A stretch of 22,025 bases of DNA, from contig JBEPTZ010000071.1 in NCBI GenBank assembly GCA_041691815.1, positions 1-22,025 on the forward strand, in the 5' to 3' direction. Positions within the stretch are counted from its first letter, which is position 1, and every line of letters starts with the position of its first letter. The position numbers and the translations under genes are program-made. Origin of the DNA: 70-18 sp041691815. GTDB lineage: Bacteria; Pseudomonadota; Alphaproteobacteria; Acetobacterales; Acetobacteraceae. Shown piece after piece: positions 1-6,603 of this stretch. The notes beneath the pieces are model-generated. The model had not been told where the DNA came from, made no database searches, and worked only from the letters and a program-made list of their open reading frames with translations.

Positions 1-456
1 CCGCGGGGGGGGGGGGGGGCCGGCGCGCGCCCCCCGGCCGGGCGGGCCGCGCGGGTGCAGGAGGCGGTGCTGGCGCTGCTGCGGGCCGAAGATGTGGCCG
101 ACTGCATCGCCGCCGAGATGCCCGCCCTGCTGGCGGTGGACGCCGCCACGCTGTGCCTGGAAGCCGAGCTGCCGGGCGCCCGCCGCCTGCCGCCGGGCAG
201 CGTCGCGCGCCTGCTCGGCCAGCGCGGCGCGCTGTTCCGCAGCCACCCAGCCACCGACAACGGCGCCGACGCCCAGTTGCTGCACGGCGAGGCCGCCCGC
301 CTCGCCCGCCACGAGGCGCTGCTGCTGGTGCCCGGCGAAGGCCCGCCAGCGCTGGTCGCCCTGGTCGCCCGCGCCCCCGGCGTCCTGGACACCACCCAGG
401 GCACCGGCGCCCTCACCTTCCTCGGCCGCGCCGTCGCCGCGGCGCTGGACCGATGA
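1..456 (+). CDS. DUF484 family protein, C-terminal part (5' end outside window)
   Basis: The reading frame is open from base 1 to the TGA at 454-456, so the start lies upstream. From about base 43 the translation (RAARVQEAVLALLRAEDVADCIA) matches my memory of the DUF484 family: a helix followed by a GAF-like domain with 'LPALLAVDAATLCLE'. The biochemical role is unknown. The gene lies directly upstream of xerC in many proteobacteria (yigA-xerC in E. coli), as it does here. Its stop overlaps the xerC start (ATGA, 453-456), suggesting translational coupling. The first ~45 bases encode an improbable Gly/Pro/Arg-rich stretch containing a run of 15 G (5-19) and may be unreliable sequence. The GTG at 55 is in frame but is more likely an internal valine than the start. 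Confidence 0.75.
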   Translation, partial: PRGGGGAGARPPAGRAARVQEAVLALLRAEDVADCIAAEMPALLAVDAATLCLEAELPGARRLPPGSVARLLGQRGALFRSHPATDNGADAQLLHGEAARLARHEALLLVPGEGPPALVALVARAPGVLDTTQGTGALTFLGRAVAAALDR

Positions 457-1367
457 TAACGGCCGAAACCGTCCGGCAATCCTTCCTCACCTGGCTCGCC
501 GCCGAGCGCCGCGCCTCACCGCTCACCGTCGAAGCCTACGCGCGCGACATCGTCGCCTGCCTCGGCTTCCTCACCCGCCACATCGGCGCCGAACCCGACC
601 TCGCCACCCTGGCCAACCTGCGCGCCGCCGACCTGCGCGCCTGGCTGGCCTGGGAAGCCGGCCGCGGCATCGGCGCCGCCACCCGCTCCCGCCATCTCTC
701 GGCGCTACGCAGCTTCTTCCGCTTCCTCGCCCGCCGCCATGGCGTCAGCAACCCGCAGGTCGCCTTGCTCGCCGCCCCGCGCACCCACAAGCCGCTGCCG
801 CGCGCGCTCTCCGCACCCGACGCCCGCGCCGTCGCCCAGGATATCGGCGAAGTCTCCGATCTGGCCGCCACCCAGGCCCGCGACACCGCGCTGTTCAGCC
901 TGCTCTACGGCAGCGGCCTGCGCATCGCCGAGGCCCTGGCGCTCGATGTCGCCGACGCCCCCCTGCCCGGCAGCGACGCCATGCTGCGCGTCACCGGCAA
1001 GGGCGCCAAACAGCGCATCGTGCCGGTGCTGCCGGTGGTGCGCGAGGCAATGGCCGCCTGGCTGCGCCTGCACCCCTCCCCCACCCGCGACGCCCCGCTG
1101 TTCGTCGGCGAGAAGGGCGGCCGCCTCAACCCCGGCGTCGCCCAGCGCACGCTGCGCAACTTCCGCCGCCAGCACGGCCTGCCCGAACACGCCACCCCGC
1201 ACGCGCTGCGCCACAGCTTCGCCACCCACCTGCTGGCCGGCGGCGCCGACCTGCGCTCGATCCAGGACCTGCTCGGCCACGCCAGCCTGTCCACCACCCA
1301 GCGTTATACCCAGGTGGATACCCGGCAACTGCTGGAAGTGTGGCATCGGACGCATCCGCGCGGGTAA
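453..1367 (+). CDS. xerC: Tyrosine recombinase XerC
   Basis: A 304-residue protein, the usual size for XerC/XerD, which resolve chromosome dimers at dif during cell division. Residues ~1-95 form the SAM-like core-binding domain (SPLTVEAYARDI, RSRHLSALRSFFRFL). The catalytic domain follows with every active-site residue visible: R157 (GSGLRIAEALAL), K183 (GKGAKQRIVPV), H250 and R253 (HALRHSFATHLL), H276 (LLGHASLSTTQ) and the nucleophile Y285 (QRYTQVD). The ATG at 453 overlaps the upstream DUF484 stop by four bases, which fixes the start. XerC rather than XerD is favoured by the DUF484 neighbour; sequence alone separates the paralogues less well. An A/T-rich hairpin element follows the stop. 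Confidence 0.93.
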   Translation: MITAETVRQSFLTWLAAERRASPLTVEAYARDIVACLGFLTRHIGAEPDLATLANLRAADLRAWLAWEAGRGIGAATRSRHLSALRSFFRFLARRHGVSNPQVALLAAPRTHKPLPRALSAPDARAVAQDIGEVSDLAATQARDTALFSLLYGSGLRIAEALALDVADAPLPGSDAMLRVTGKGAKQRIVPVLPVVREAMAAWLRLHPSPTRDAPLFVGEKGGRLNPGVAQRTLRNFRRQHGLPEHATPHALRHSFATHLLAGGADLRSIQDLLGHASLSTTQRYTQVDTRQLLEVWHRTHPRG

Positions 1368-1376
1368 GCAAGACTC

Positions 1377-1398
1377 TTCTTTTTGTGGACAAAAAGAA
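1377..1398. repeat. A/T-rich perfect inverted repeat after xerC
   Basis: TTCTTTTTGT (1377-1386) and ACAAAAAGAA (1389-1398) are exact reverse complements separated by GG. More A/T-rich sequence (ACAAAAAAACTTTT) follows to about 1412. The block stands out sharply from the very G+C-rich surroundings. It could act as a terminator for xerC, although an A/U stem is weak. It could also be a copy of a short dispersed intergenic element; I recall similar TTCTTTTTG/CAAAAAGAA elements in related genomes but cannot verify this here. Confidence 0.6.
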
Positions 1399-1496
1399 AC
1401 AAAAAAACTTTTCATCCATTTAATGAATCGCCCGCCGTATGGGCCGAACCGGCCGAGGGTGATATCGTCCCGCCGCAAACCACTCAGGACCGGACC

Positions 1497-2240
1497 ATGA
1501 GCCTCATCGTCGGCATCCCCGCCTGCACCCGCGACATCGGCGGCCACCTGCAGCACGCCACCCCCGCCCGCTACGGCGCCGCCCTGCTCGGTGCCGCCGG
1601 CGCGGTGCCGATCCTGCTGCCACCGGTCGGCGAGCCGATGCTGGCCATGCTCGACCGGCTCGACGGCCTGCTGCTCGACGGCAGCCCAAGCAACATCGAA
1701 CCCACCCTCTACGGCGCCACCGACGACGCCACCCCCGGCCGCCACGACCCCGACCGTGACGCCACCACCCTGCCGCTGGTCCGCGCCGCGCTTTCCCGCG
1801 GCCTGCCGCTGCTGGCGATCTGCCGCGGCATCCAGGAACTCAACGTCGCCCTCGGCGGCACCCTCTCGCAGCAGGTCCAGGACCTCCCCGGCCGCATGGA
1901 CCATCGCGGCGGCCCCGGCAGCAACGACCACCGCTACCGTGCCAAGCACAGCGTCGCCCTCTCCGGCGGCCTCGCCGCGATCATCGGCAAGCCCGAGATC
2001 ATGGTGAACTCGCTGCACGAACAAGGCATCGACCGCCCCGCCGACGGCCTGGTGGTGGAAGCCATCGCCCCGGACGGCATGATCGAAGGCGTCCGCGTCG
2101 CCAACGCCTCCGGTTGGGCCTGCGGCGTCCAGTGGCACCCCGAATGGGCCTACGCCGAAAATCCCGACAGCATCGCGCTGTTCCGCGCCTTCGGCGAAGC
2201 CTGCCGCGCCTACGCGATGGGCGAGCGAAAGGCCGCCTGA
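1497..2240 (+). CDS. Class I glutamine amidotransferase-like hydrolase, peptidase C26 / PuuD family
   Basis: A 247-residue protein of the gamma-glutamyl-GABA hydrolase (PuuD) family, which cleaves gamma-glutamyl amides in polyamine or amine breakdown. The nucleophile is C109 (LLAICRGIQELN), with H214 and E216 in the CGVQWHPEW motif. The family signature GSPSNIEPTLYG is at 62-73. The frame extends upstream, but the ATG at 1497 has an AGGA (1486-1489) seven bases ahead and gives the normal N-terminus MSLIVGIPACTR, so I chose it. It is the first gene of a probable operon: one base separates its stop from the SDR start at 2242, and an aminotransferase follows. The context suggests catabolism of a glutamylated amine or amino acid, but the exact substrate cannot be read from the sequence. 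Confidence 0.85.
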   Translation: MSLIVGIPACTRDIGGHLQHATPARYGAALLGAAGAVPILLPPVGEPMLAMLDRLDGLLLDGSPSNIEPTLYGATDDATPGRHDPDRDATTLPLVRAALSRGLPLLAICRGIQELNVALGGTLSQQVQDLPGRMDHRGGPGSNDHRYRAKHSVALSGGLAAIIGKPEIMVNSLHEQGIDRPADGLVVEAIAPDGMIEGVRVANASGWACGVQWHPEWAYAENPDSIALFRAFGEACRAYAMGERKAA

Positions 2241-2241
2241 C

Positions 2242-3003
2242 ATGGACCTGCAACTCACCGGCAAGCGCGCGCTGATCACCGGCGGCAGCAAGGGCATCGG
2301 CCGCGCCACCGCCCTGCTGCTGGCCGAGGAAGGCATGGACCTGGTCCTCGTCGCCCGCGACCAGACCACGCTGGACGCCGCCGCCCAGGCGGTCCGCGCC
2401 CGCCGCCAGGTGGTCGTCACCACCCTCGCCGCCGACCTCTCCAGCGAGGCCGAGGTGAAGCGCATCGCCGAAGCCGCCGGCCCGGTCGACCTCTTGGTCA
2501 ACAACGCCGGCGCCATCCCCCCCGGCGGCCTGCTGGCGGTCGACAACGAGACCTGGCGCCGCGCCTGGGACCTCAAGATATTCGGCTTCATCTCGCTGTG
2601 CCGCCAGGTCTACCCGGTCATGGCGGCGCATGGCGGCGGCGTCATCGTCAACATCATCGGCGCCGCCGGCGAGAAATTCCCGCCCGGCTACATCGCCGGT
2701 GCCACCGGCAACGCCGCCCTGATGGCCTTCACCCGCGCCCTCGGCCACGCCAGCCAGCCGGACGGCATCCGCGTCGTCGGCATCAACCCCGGCGCCACCG
2801 CCACCGAGCGGATGGAGATGCTGCAACGCTTCCGCGCCCGCGAGGAATTCGGCGACGAAACCCGATGGACCGAGTACAGCGCCCACGCCCCGTTCGCCCG
2901 CATGGGCCGCCCGGAGGAGATCGCCGCAGCGGTCGCCTTCCTGGCCAGCCCGCATTCCGGCTACACCACCGGCACCATCCTCACCATCGACGGCGGCGCC
3001 TGA
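2242..3003 (+). CDS. SDR-fold protein lacking the Ser-Tyr-Lys triad
   Basis: A 253-residue short-chain dehydrogenase/reductase-fold protein. The nucleotide-binding half is intact: TGGSKGIG at 13-20, the acidic ADLS turn at 64-67 and NNAG at 87-90. It also ends like a classical SDR (GRPEEIAAAVAFLAS, TGTILTIDGGA). The active site is unusual. Aligning NIIGAAG and GNAALMAFTRALG with FabG-type enzymes puts G140, G153 and N157 where Ser, Tyr and Lys belong; Y150 sits three residues early. I recall related SDRs with the same YIAG-x-x-GNAAL segment, so it may define a subfamily rather than a decayed gene. The ATG lies one base after the PuuD-like gene's stop, so the two are probably co-transcribed. 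Its function may be non-redox or use a different mechanism. Confidence 0.85.
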   Translation: MDLQLTGKRALITGGSKGIGRATALLLAEEGMDLVLVARDQTTLDAAAQAVRARRQVVVTTLAADLSSEAEVKRIAEAAGPVDLLVNNAGAIPPGGLLAVDNETWRRAWDLKIFGFISLCRQVYPVMAAHGGGVIVNIIGAAGEKFPPGYIAGATGNAALMAFTRALGHASQPDGIRVVGINPGATATERMEMLQRFRAREEFGDETRWTEYSAHAPFARMGRPEEIAAAVAFLASPHSGYTTGTILTIDGGA

Positions 3004-3055
3004 ACCAATTCCCGCCCGATCCAATTCCCCGGTAGCGCCCAAGGAACACCGCCTC

Positions 3056-4279
3056 ATGAACGACGCCGCCTTCGACCTGTCGCAGCATTTCACCGCCGGC
3101 CTTCCCGCCCCCGCGCCCCGCTACACCGGCCTGCCGAAATACCACTTCGTCGGCGGCAACAACGACCCGGTGCAGATCCCCTGCGACGCCCTGGCCGAGG
3201 CCGCCGCCGCGGTGCTGAAGCGCGAGGGCTCGAAGCTGGCGATGTACCACCTCGCCCAGGGCCCGCAGGGCTACGAGGGCCTGCGCCAGTTCGTCGCCTC
3301 GAAGCTGGTCCGCCGCGGCATCACCTGCGGCATGCAGGACGTCATCATCACCTCCGGCTCCAACCAGGGCATCGACATGGTGGTGAGCCTTTTGGCCAAG
3401 CCCGGCGACACCGTGCTGATGGAGGAGTTCACCTACGGCGGCGCGCTCTCCCGCTTCCGCAAGCTCGGCTTCAACGTGGTCGGCGCCAAGCTGGACGAAC
3501 ACGGCCTGGTGATGGACGCGCTGGAAGCCCAACTGGCCGGCATGGCCGCACAAGGCAACCTGCCGCGCTTCATCTACACCATCCCGACCATCCAGAACCC
3601 CACCGGCTCGGTGCTGCCCTTGGAGCGCCGCCACCAGCTGATCGCCTTGGCCAAACGCTTCGGCGTGCCGATCTTCGAGGACGAGTGCTACACCGACCTC
3701 ACCTGGGTGATCGAGGCGCCGCCGGCGCTGTATGCGCTCGACCCGTCCTGCGTCATCCATATCGGCTCGTTCTCCAAGTCGCTCGCCCCGGCGCTGCGCC
3801 TCGGCTACATCACCGCAAGCTGGCCGGTGCTGGCGCAGCTGCTGCCGCTGAAGGGCGACGCCGGCACTGGTGCCGTGGACCAGATGGTGGTCGCCGAATA
3901 CTTCTCCAAGCACTTCGACGCCCACCTCACCCATCTCAACAAAGTGCTGGCCGGCAAGCTGGCGGCGATGCAGGAGGCGATCGCCGCCGAATTCGGCACC
4001 GCGGCGGAAACCTGGACCCCGCTCGGCGGCATCTTCCTGTGGTTCCGCCTGCCGGACAGCGTCGATGTCCGCAAACTGATCAAGCCAGCCGCCGATGCCG
4101 GCATCGCCTTCAACCCCGGCCCGGAATGGGCGGTCAACGGCGAGGCCGCCAAATCCCACATGCGGCTGTGCTTCGCCATGCCCAGCATCGAGGTGATCCG
4201 CGACGGCGTGGCCGCCCTGGCCCGGGTGTGCCGCGAGCAGACCGGCATCCCGGCGATCAGCCGCAACGTCAAAGCGTGA
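3056..4279 (+). CDS. PLP-dependent aminotransferase, class I/II (2-aminoadipate/MocR-like type)
   Basis: A 407-residue fold-type I aminotransferase. The PLP lysine is K241 (GSFSKSLAPALRLGY). N181 in NPTG, D209 and Y212 in FEDECYTDL, R248 beside the lysine and a C-terminal substrate-carboxylate arginine (SHMRLCF, ~R369) are all present. It resembles the catalytic part of MocR regulators and LysN/ARO8-like aminotransferases, but it lacks a GntR DNA-binding domain and is therefore an enzyme. AAGGAA at 3041-3046 precedes the ATG at 3056. It lies 52 bases after the SDR gene on the same strand and is likely the last gene of the operon with the PuuD-like hydrolase. Its final codons (Lys-Ala-stop) fall inside a copy of the intergenic repeat described at 4271-4332. 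The amino donor and acceptor are unknown. Confidence 0.88.
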   Translation: MNDAAFDLSQHFTAGLPAPAPRYTGLPKYHFVGGNNDPVQIPCDALAEAAAAVLKREGSKLAMYHLAQGPQGYEGLRQFVASKLVRRGITCGMQDVIITSGSNQGIDMVVSLLAKPGDTVLMEEFTYGGALSRFRKLGFNVVGAKLDEHGLVMDALEAQLAGMAAQGNLPRFIYTIPTIQNPTGSVLPLERRHQLIALAKRFGVPIFEDECYTDLTWVIEAPPALYALDPSCVIHIGSFSKSLAPALRLGYITASWPVLAQLLPLKGDAGTGAVDQMVVAEYFSKHFDAHLTHLNKVLAGKLAAMQEAIAAEFGTAAETWTPLGGIFLWFRLPDSVDVRKLIKPAADAGIAFNPGPEWAVNGEAAKSHMRLCFAMPSIEVIRDGVAALARVCREQTGIPAISRNVKA

Positions 4280-4332
4280 TGACCGTAGGTGGAATCACAC
4301 GAAGCTCTGAATCACGCGACAAAACAAAGAAC
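4271..4332. repeat. Intergenic repeat, copy A
   Basis: Copy A runs from AAAGCGTGAT (4271-4280, inside the 3' end of the aminotransferase gene) to TGAATCACGCGA (4308-4319) and AAAACAAAGAAC. GCGTGAT (4274-4280) and ATCACGC (4311-4317) can pair around a 30-base loop. The 25 bases at 4308-4332 match copy B (4412-4436) at 21 positions. The flanking layout is also the same, so I treat the two as diverged copies of one element. Confidence 0.7.
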
Positions 4333-4373
4333 CAGCGCAGGACGCCTTCGCCTGCCGGAAAGCATAGCACTCT

Positions 4374-4436
4374 CTAGAGCGTGATCGTTGCAGGCGGAAC
4401 CGCCGGAAACGTGAATCACGCGATCAAACAAGGAGC
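4374..4436. repeat. Intergenic repeat, copy B
   Basis: CTAGAGCGTGAT (4374-4385) begins copy B and TGAATCACGCGATCAAACAAGG (4412-4433) ends it. GCGTGAT (4379-4385) pairs with ATCACGC (4415-4421) around 29 bases, which contain an inner GGCGG/CCGCC hairpin (4393-4397 / 4400-4404). CTAGAGCGTG recurs at 4436-4445 and inverted at 4470-4479. This is reminiscent of dispersed palindromic repeats known from several alphaproteobacterial genomes. Confidence 0.7.
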
Positions 4437-4480
4437 TAGAGCGTGTCCGGTGATTCTATCATCACCGGACACGCTCTAGC
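4435..4480. repeat. Perfect 20-bp inverted repeat between convergent genes
   Basis: The arms at 4435-4454 and 4461-4480 are exact reverse complements over 20 bases (GCTAGAGCGTGTCCGGTGAT on the left) with the loop TCTATC. The right arm contains the TAG stop of the leftward GT9 gene (4476-4478). Lying between two converging genes, so strong a hairpin could terminate transcription from both sides, but no T-tract follows on either strand. It is more safely called a repeat with a possible terminator role. Confidence 0.85.
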
Positions 4481-6173
4481 GGCTGACCGCCGGTTCGGGC
4501 GCCGGTACCCCCGATGCATCGGCCGCGGCCGGCGCCAGCAGCGCGTTGGCGCGTGAAAACACCTCATTCGGGCTGATCATCCGCATGCAGCGATGCTCGA
4601 ACGGGCAGTCGGCGACATTCTCGTAGCCGCACGGTGAGCATGGCACCGGATAGCTGAGCGCGTGCGACCGAGCGCCGCGCGGCCCCCATTCCTGCGGCTG
4701 GTGGCTGCCGGAATAGATCGCCAGCACCTGCGCGCCCAGCGCCGCAGCCAGATGCGCCACGCCGGAATTGTTGCAGATCACCAGCCCGGCGGTTTGCAGC
4801 AGCCCGGACAGATCGGCCCAGCTTGTCTTGCCGACCAGGTTGCCGAGCCGCGCGTCACCCACCAGCCCGGCCAGCCGTTCGGCCGCGGCAGACTGCGCCT
4901 CGGTGCCCACCAGCACCACCTCGCAGCCCGGCTGCGCCAGCAGCAGCTTGATCAGCCTGGCATAATAGGCCGCCGGCCAGTCCCGCACCGACGAGTTGCT
5001 GAACGGCGCCACCACGATCCGCGTGCCGGTGGCGTCCGCCGCCATCACACCCCCGGCCGGCGGCGGATACAACGCCGTGGTGCGCTGGCGGATCAACGCC
5101 ACCAGCAGCGCCAGGGTCTCGCCGACATGCAGTTCCACCGCAGGAAACCGCGCCGGAGCCGGCCGCGCCAGCGCCGCCCCGGAGGCTGGTCGTGCCGCCA
5201 CATGCACGCCGGTGAAACGCAGCCGCCCGCGCAGCGGCCGGCCTTCGGCCCGGATGCGCAGCTCATAGCAGGTGTCGGGATCGGGATTGTCGAACTCCAG
5301 CACCGGTGCCTCGCGCCCCAGGCGGTGTAGCGAGGTCCGGCCATAGGCCCGGCGCGCCACCAGCTCGCCGTCCTCGCGGCAGAGTTCCAGCGTCACCGAG
5401 CAGGCCCACGGACCCGGAACAAAGCCGCGCAACGACAGCCCTACCGCCACCGCCACCGGCCCGACCGGCAGCCGCACCAGCGCGCCGCGCAGCGGCCCGG
5501 CGGCGACCAGTTCGGCCAGGTTGGCGTCCTGATACAGCGCCCCGGCGGCCGGCAGGCCGGAGGCGAACTGCGCCGGCGGAAAAAACGCCACCGGCGCCTG
5601 TGCCGCATGGGCGAAGCTGCGGCGGGCGCCATGGCTGCGCTCGCCCGGAAAGGCAATATCCAGCAACGGAAACCGCGTCCGCAGGCCAACGCCGCAGCGC
5701 AGCCTGGCATCCACCCGCCCCAGCAGGTGCCTGGTATCCTCATCCACCCGCAGGTCGATCGCCAGGTCGAACCGGCCGGCGACCGCGGCATCGAACACCG
5801 CGAGGTCATCGACCGGCCGGCCGTCCCAGCTGGCCGAGCGTTCGGGGAAATAATCGAAGCTGCGCACCTCGTCCGCCAGCATGCCGGCGCGTGCGGCGGA
5901 CAGGTTCCAGCTGCCGCAGACCAGCCGGATATGCGCAGCGGGAAACGCCGCCCGCAGATCGCGCAGCGCCGGCTGGGCGATGACGAAATCGCCGAAATGA
6001 TCCAGCTTGTAGACCAGTATGGTGCCGATGCGGTCGATCTCGGTGCCGAAATCCGCCTGCGCCACCGCCGGCCGATCACCGCCCAGCGCCGCGTCCAGGG
6101 CAATCGGACCGTCAGCGGCGAACGGGATCACCGCCTCGGTGGTGGCGCCGCGAATAGGGTCTCGTCGTTGCAA
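4476..6173 (-). CDS. Glycosyltransferase family 9 (heptosyltransferase-like) with a large internal insertion
   Basis: The protein has 565 residues, while GT9 enzymes usually have ~330-380. The N-terminal GT9 domain (49-190) carries ILVYKLDHFGDFVIAQPALRDL. The C-terminal nucleotide-sugar domain (385-545) carries APFSNSSVRDWP, CNNSGVAHLAAALG and the cysteine cluster C512/C515/C523/C529 seen in many GT9 proteins. Between them, about 195-345, sits an inserted segment rich in alternating hydrophobic residues (VAVAVGLSLRG, ACSVTLELCRED, CYELRIRAEG), probably a beta-sandwich. GT9 enzymes add heptose or related sugars to LPS or other surface glycans at the inner membrane. The start is TTG, chosen because GGAGG (6179-6183) lies five bases upstream and no ATG fits. 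It faces a methyltransferase gene across 430 bases, so a shared glycan role is inferred. The sugar is unknown. Confidence 0.85.
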   Translation of the reverse strand: MQRRDPIRGATTEAVIPFAADGPIALDAALGGDRPAVAQADFGTEIDRIGTILVYKLDHFGDFVIAQPALRDLRAAFPAAHIRLVCGSWNLSAARAGMLADEVRSFDYFPERSASWDGRPVDDLAVFDAAVAGRFDLAIDLRVDEDTRHLLGRVDARLRCGVGLRTRFPLLDIAFPGERSHGARRSFAHAAQAPVAFFPPAQFASGLPAAGALYQDANLAELVAAGPLRGALVRLPVGPVAVAVGLSLRGFVPGPWACSVTLELCREDGELVARRAYGRTSLHRLGREAPVLEFDNPDPDTCYELRIRAEGRPLRGRLRFTGVHVAARPASGAALARPAPARFPAVELHVGETLALLVALIRQRTTALYPPPAGGVMAADATGTRIVVAPFSNSSVRDWPAAYYARLIKLLLAQPGCEVVLVGTEAQSAAAERLAGLVGDARLGNLVGKTSWADLSGLLQTAGLVICNNSGVAHLAAALGAQVLAIYSGSHQPQEWGPRGARSHALSYPVPCSPCGYENVADCPFEHRCMRMISPNEVFSRANALLAPAAADASGVPAPEPAVSR

Positions 6174-6178
6174 AATGG

Positions 6179-6183
6179 CCTCC
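6179..6183 (-). promoter_or_regulatory. Ribosome binding site supporting a TTG start
   Basis: On the minus strand GGAGG is followed after five bases by TTG (6173-6171). It is the only strong Shine-Dalgarno sequence near the 5' end of the GT9 frame and decides its start. Confidence 0.7.
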
Positions 6184-6541
6184 GATAGCTCGCAATAGCC
6201 TCAACAATCCCGACATGGCGCCATTCGGAAAGCGCCATGCTACCGCATAATTATGGCGACGCTTCGACCCGCCGATCACCCGGTCGGATCAAATAAATGT
6301 TTGGCCGCACGGCCTGCCGATCGGCGCCCGCACCGCCGCCCTCAGCCGATATCGCACGTCGCCGCATTGCCTGCCCGGCATCATCACCGGCGCCCCCGTA
6401 CACTATTCGCGTGTATAGCACCTCCGCTGCCAGCGCATTGCAGGTCATGCCGCAGTCATCTGCCGGCGGGATCCCGCCACCGCCATATACCGGCCACATA
6501 GGCAGGTGAGGTTGCCCGCCCCATGTTCCATACGTGCCCCG

Positions 6542-6593
6542 CACTCAACGCCCGAACTGAACGCCCCAACTGAACGCCCCAACTGAACGCAGG
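6542..6593. repeat. 13-bp tandem repeat upstream of methyltransferase gene
   Basis: The unit is AACTGAACGCCCC, with exact copies at 6555-6567 and 6568-6580, a third at 6581-6593 whose last bases differ, and a degenerate first copy at 6542-6554. The last copy runs into the AGGTGA ribosome-binding sequence (6591-6596) of the next gene. Copy-number change would alter its 5' untranslated region but not its reading frame. Confidence 0.8.
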
Positions 6594-6603
6594 TGACCAA
6601 GCA

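Larger units (their letters stand above)
6174..6603. other. 430-bp gene-free divergent region
   Basis: This region separates the leftward GT9 gene from the rightward methyltransferase gene, so both promoters should lie here; I saw no convincing -35/-10 pair. It holds the inverted repeat CATGGCGC / GCGCCATG (6214-6221 / 6232-6239, ten-base loop), the 10-bp palindrome ATGGCGCCAT (6215-6224), TACAC/GTGTA around seven bases (6399-6415), the 14-bp palindrome GGCGGGATCCCGCC (6465-6478) and a 13-bp tandem repeat (6542-6593). No open frame here resembles a protein I know. Confidence 0.6.

Noticed and set aside
705..2591. 628-codon open frame on the minus strand
   Set aside because: It lies antisense to xerC, the PuuD-like gene and the SDR gene, all of which have clear family motifs. 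Its Gly/Ala-rich translation matches nothing; long antisense frames are common at this G+C content.
6251..6544. 97-codon minus-strand frame in the 430-bp gene-free region
   Set aside because: No ribosome site, no recognisable domain, and it overlaps the palindromes and part of the tandem repeat; probably not coding.
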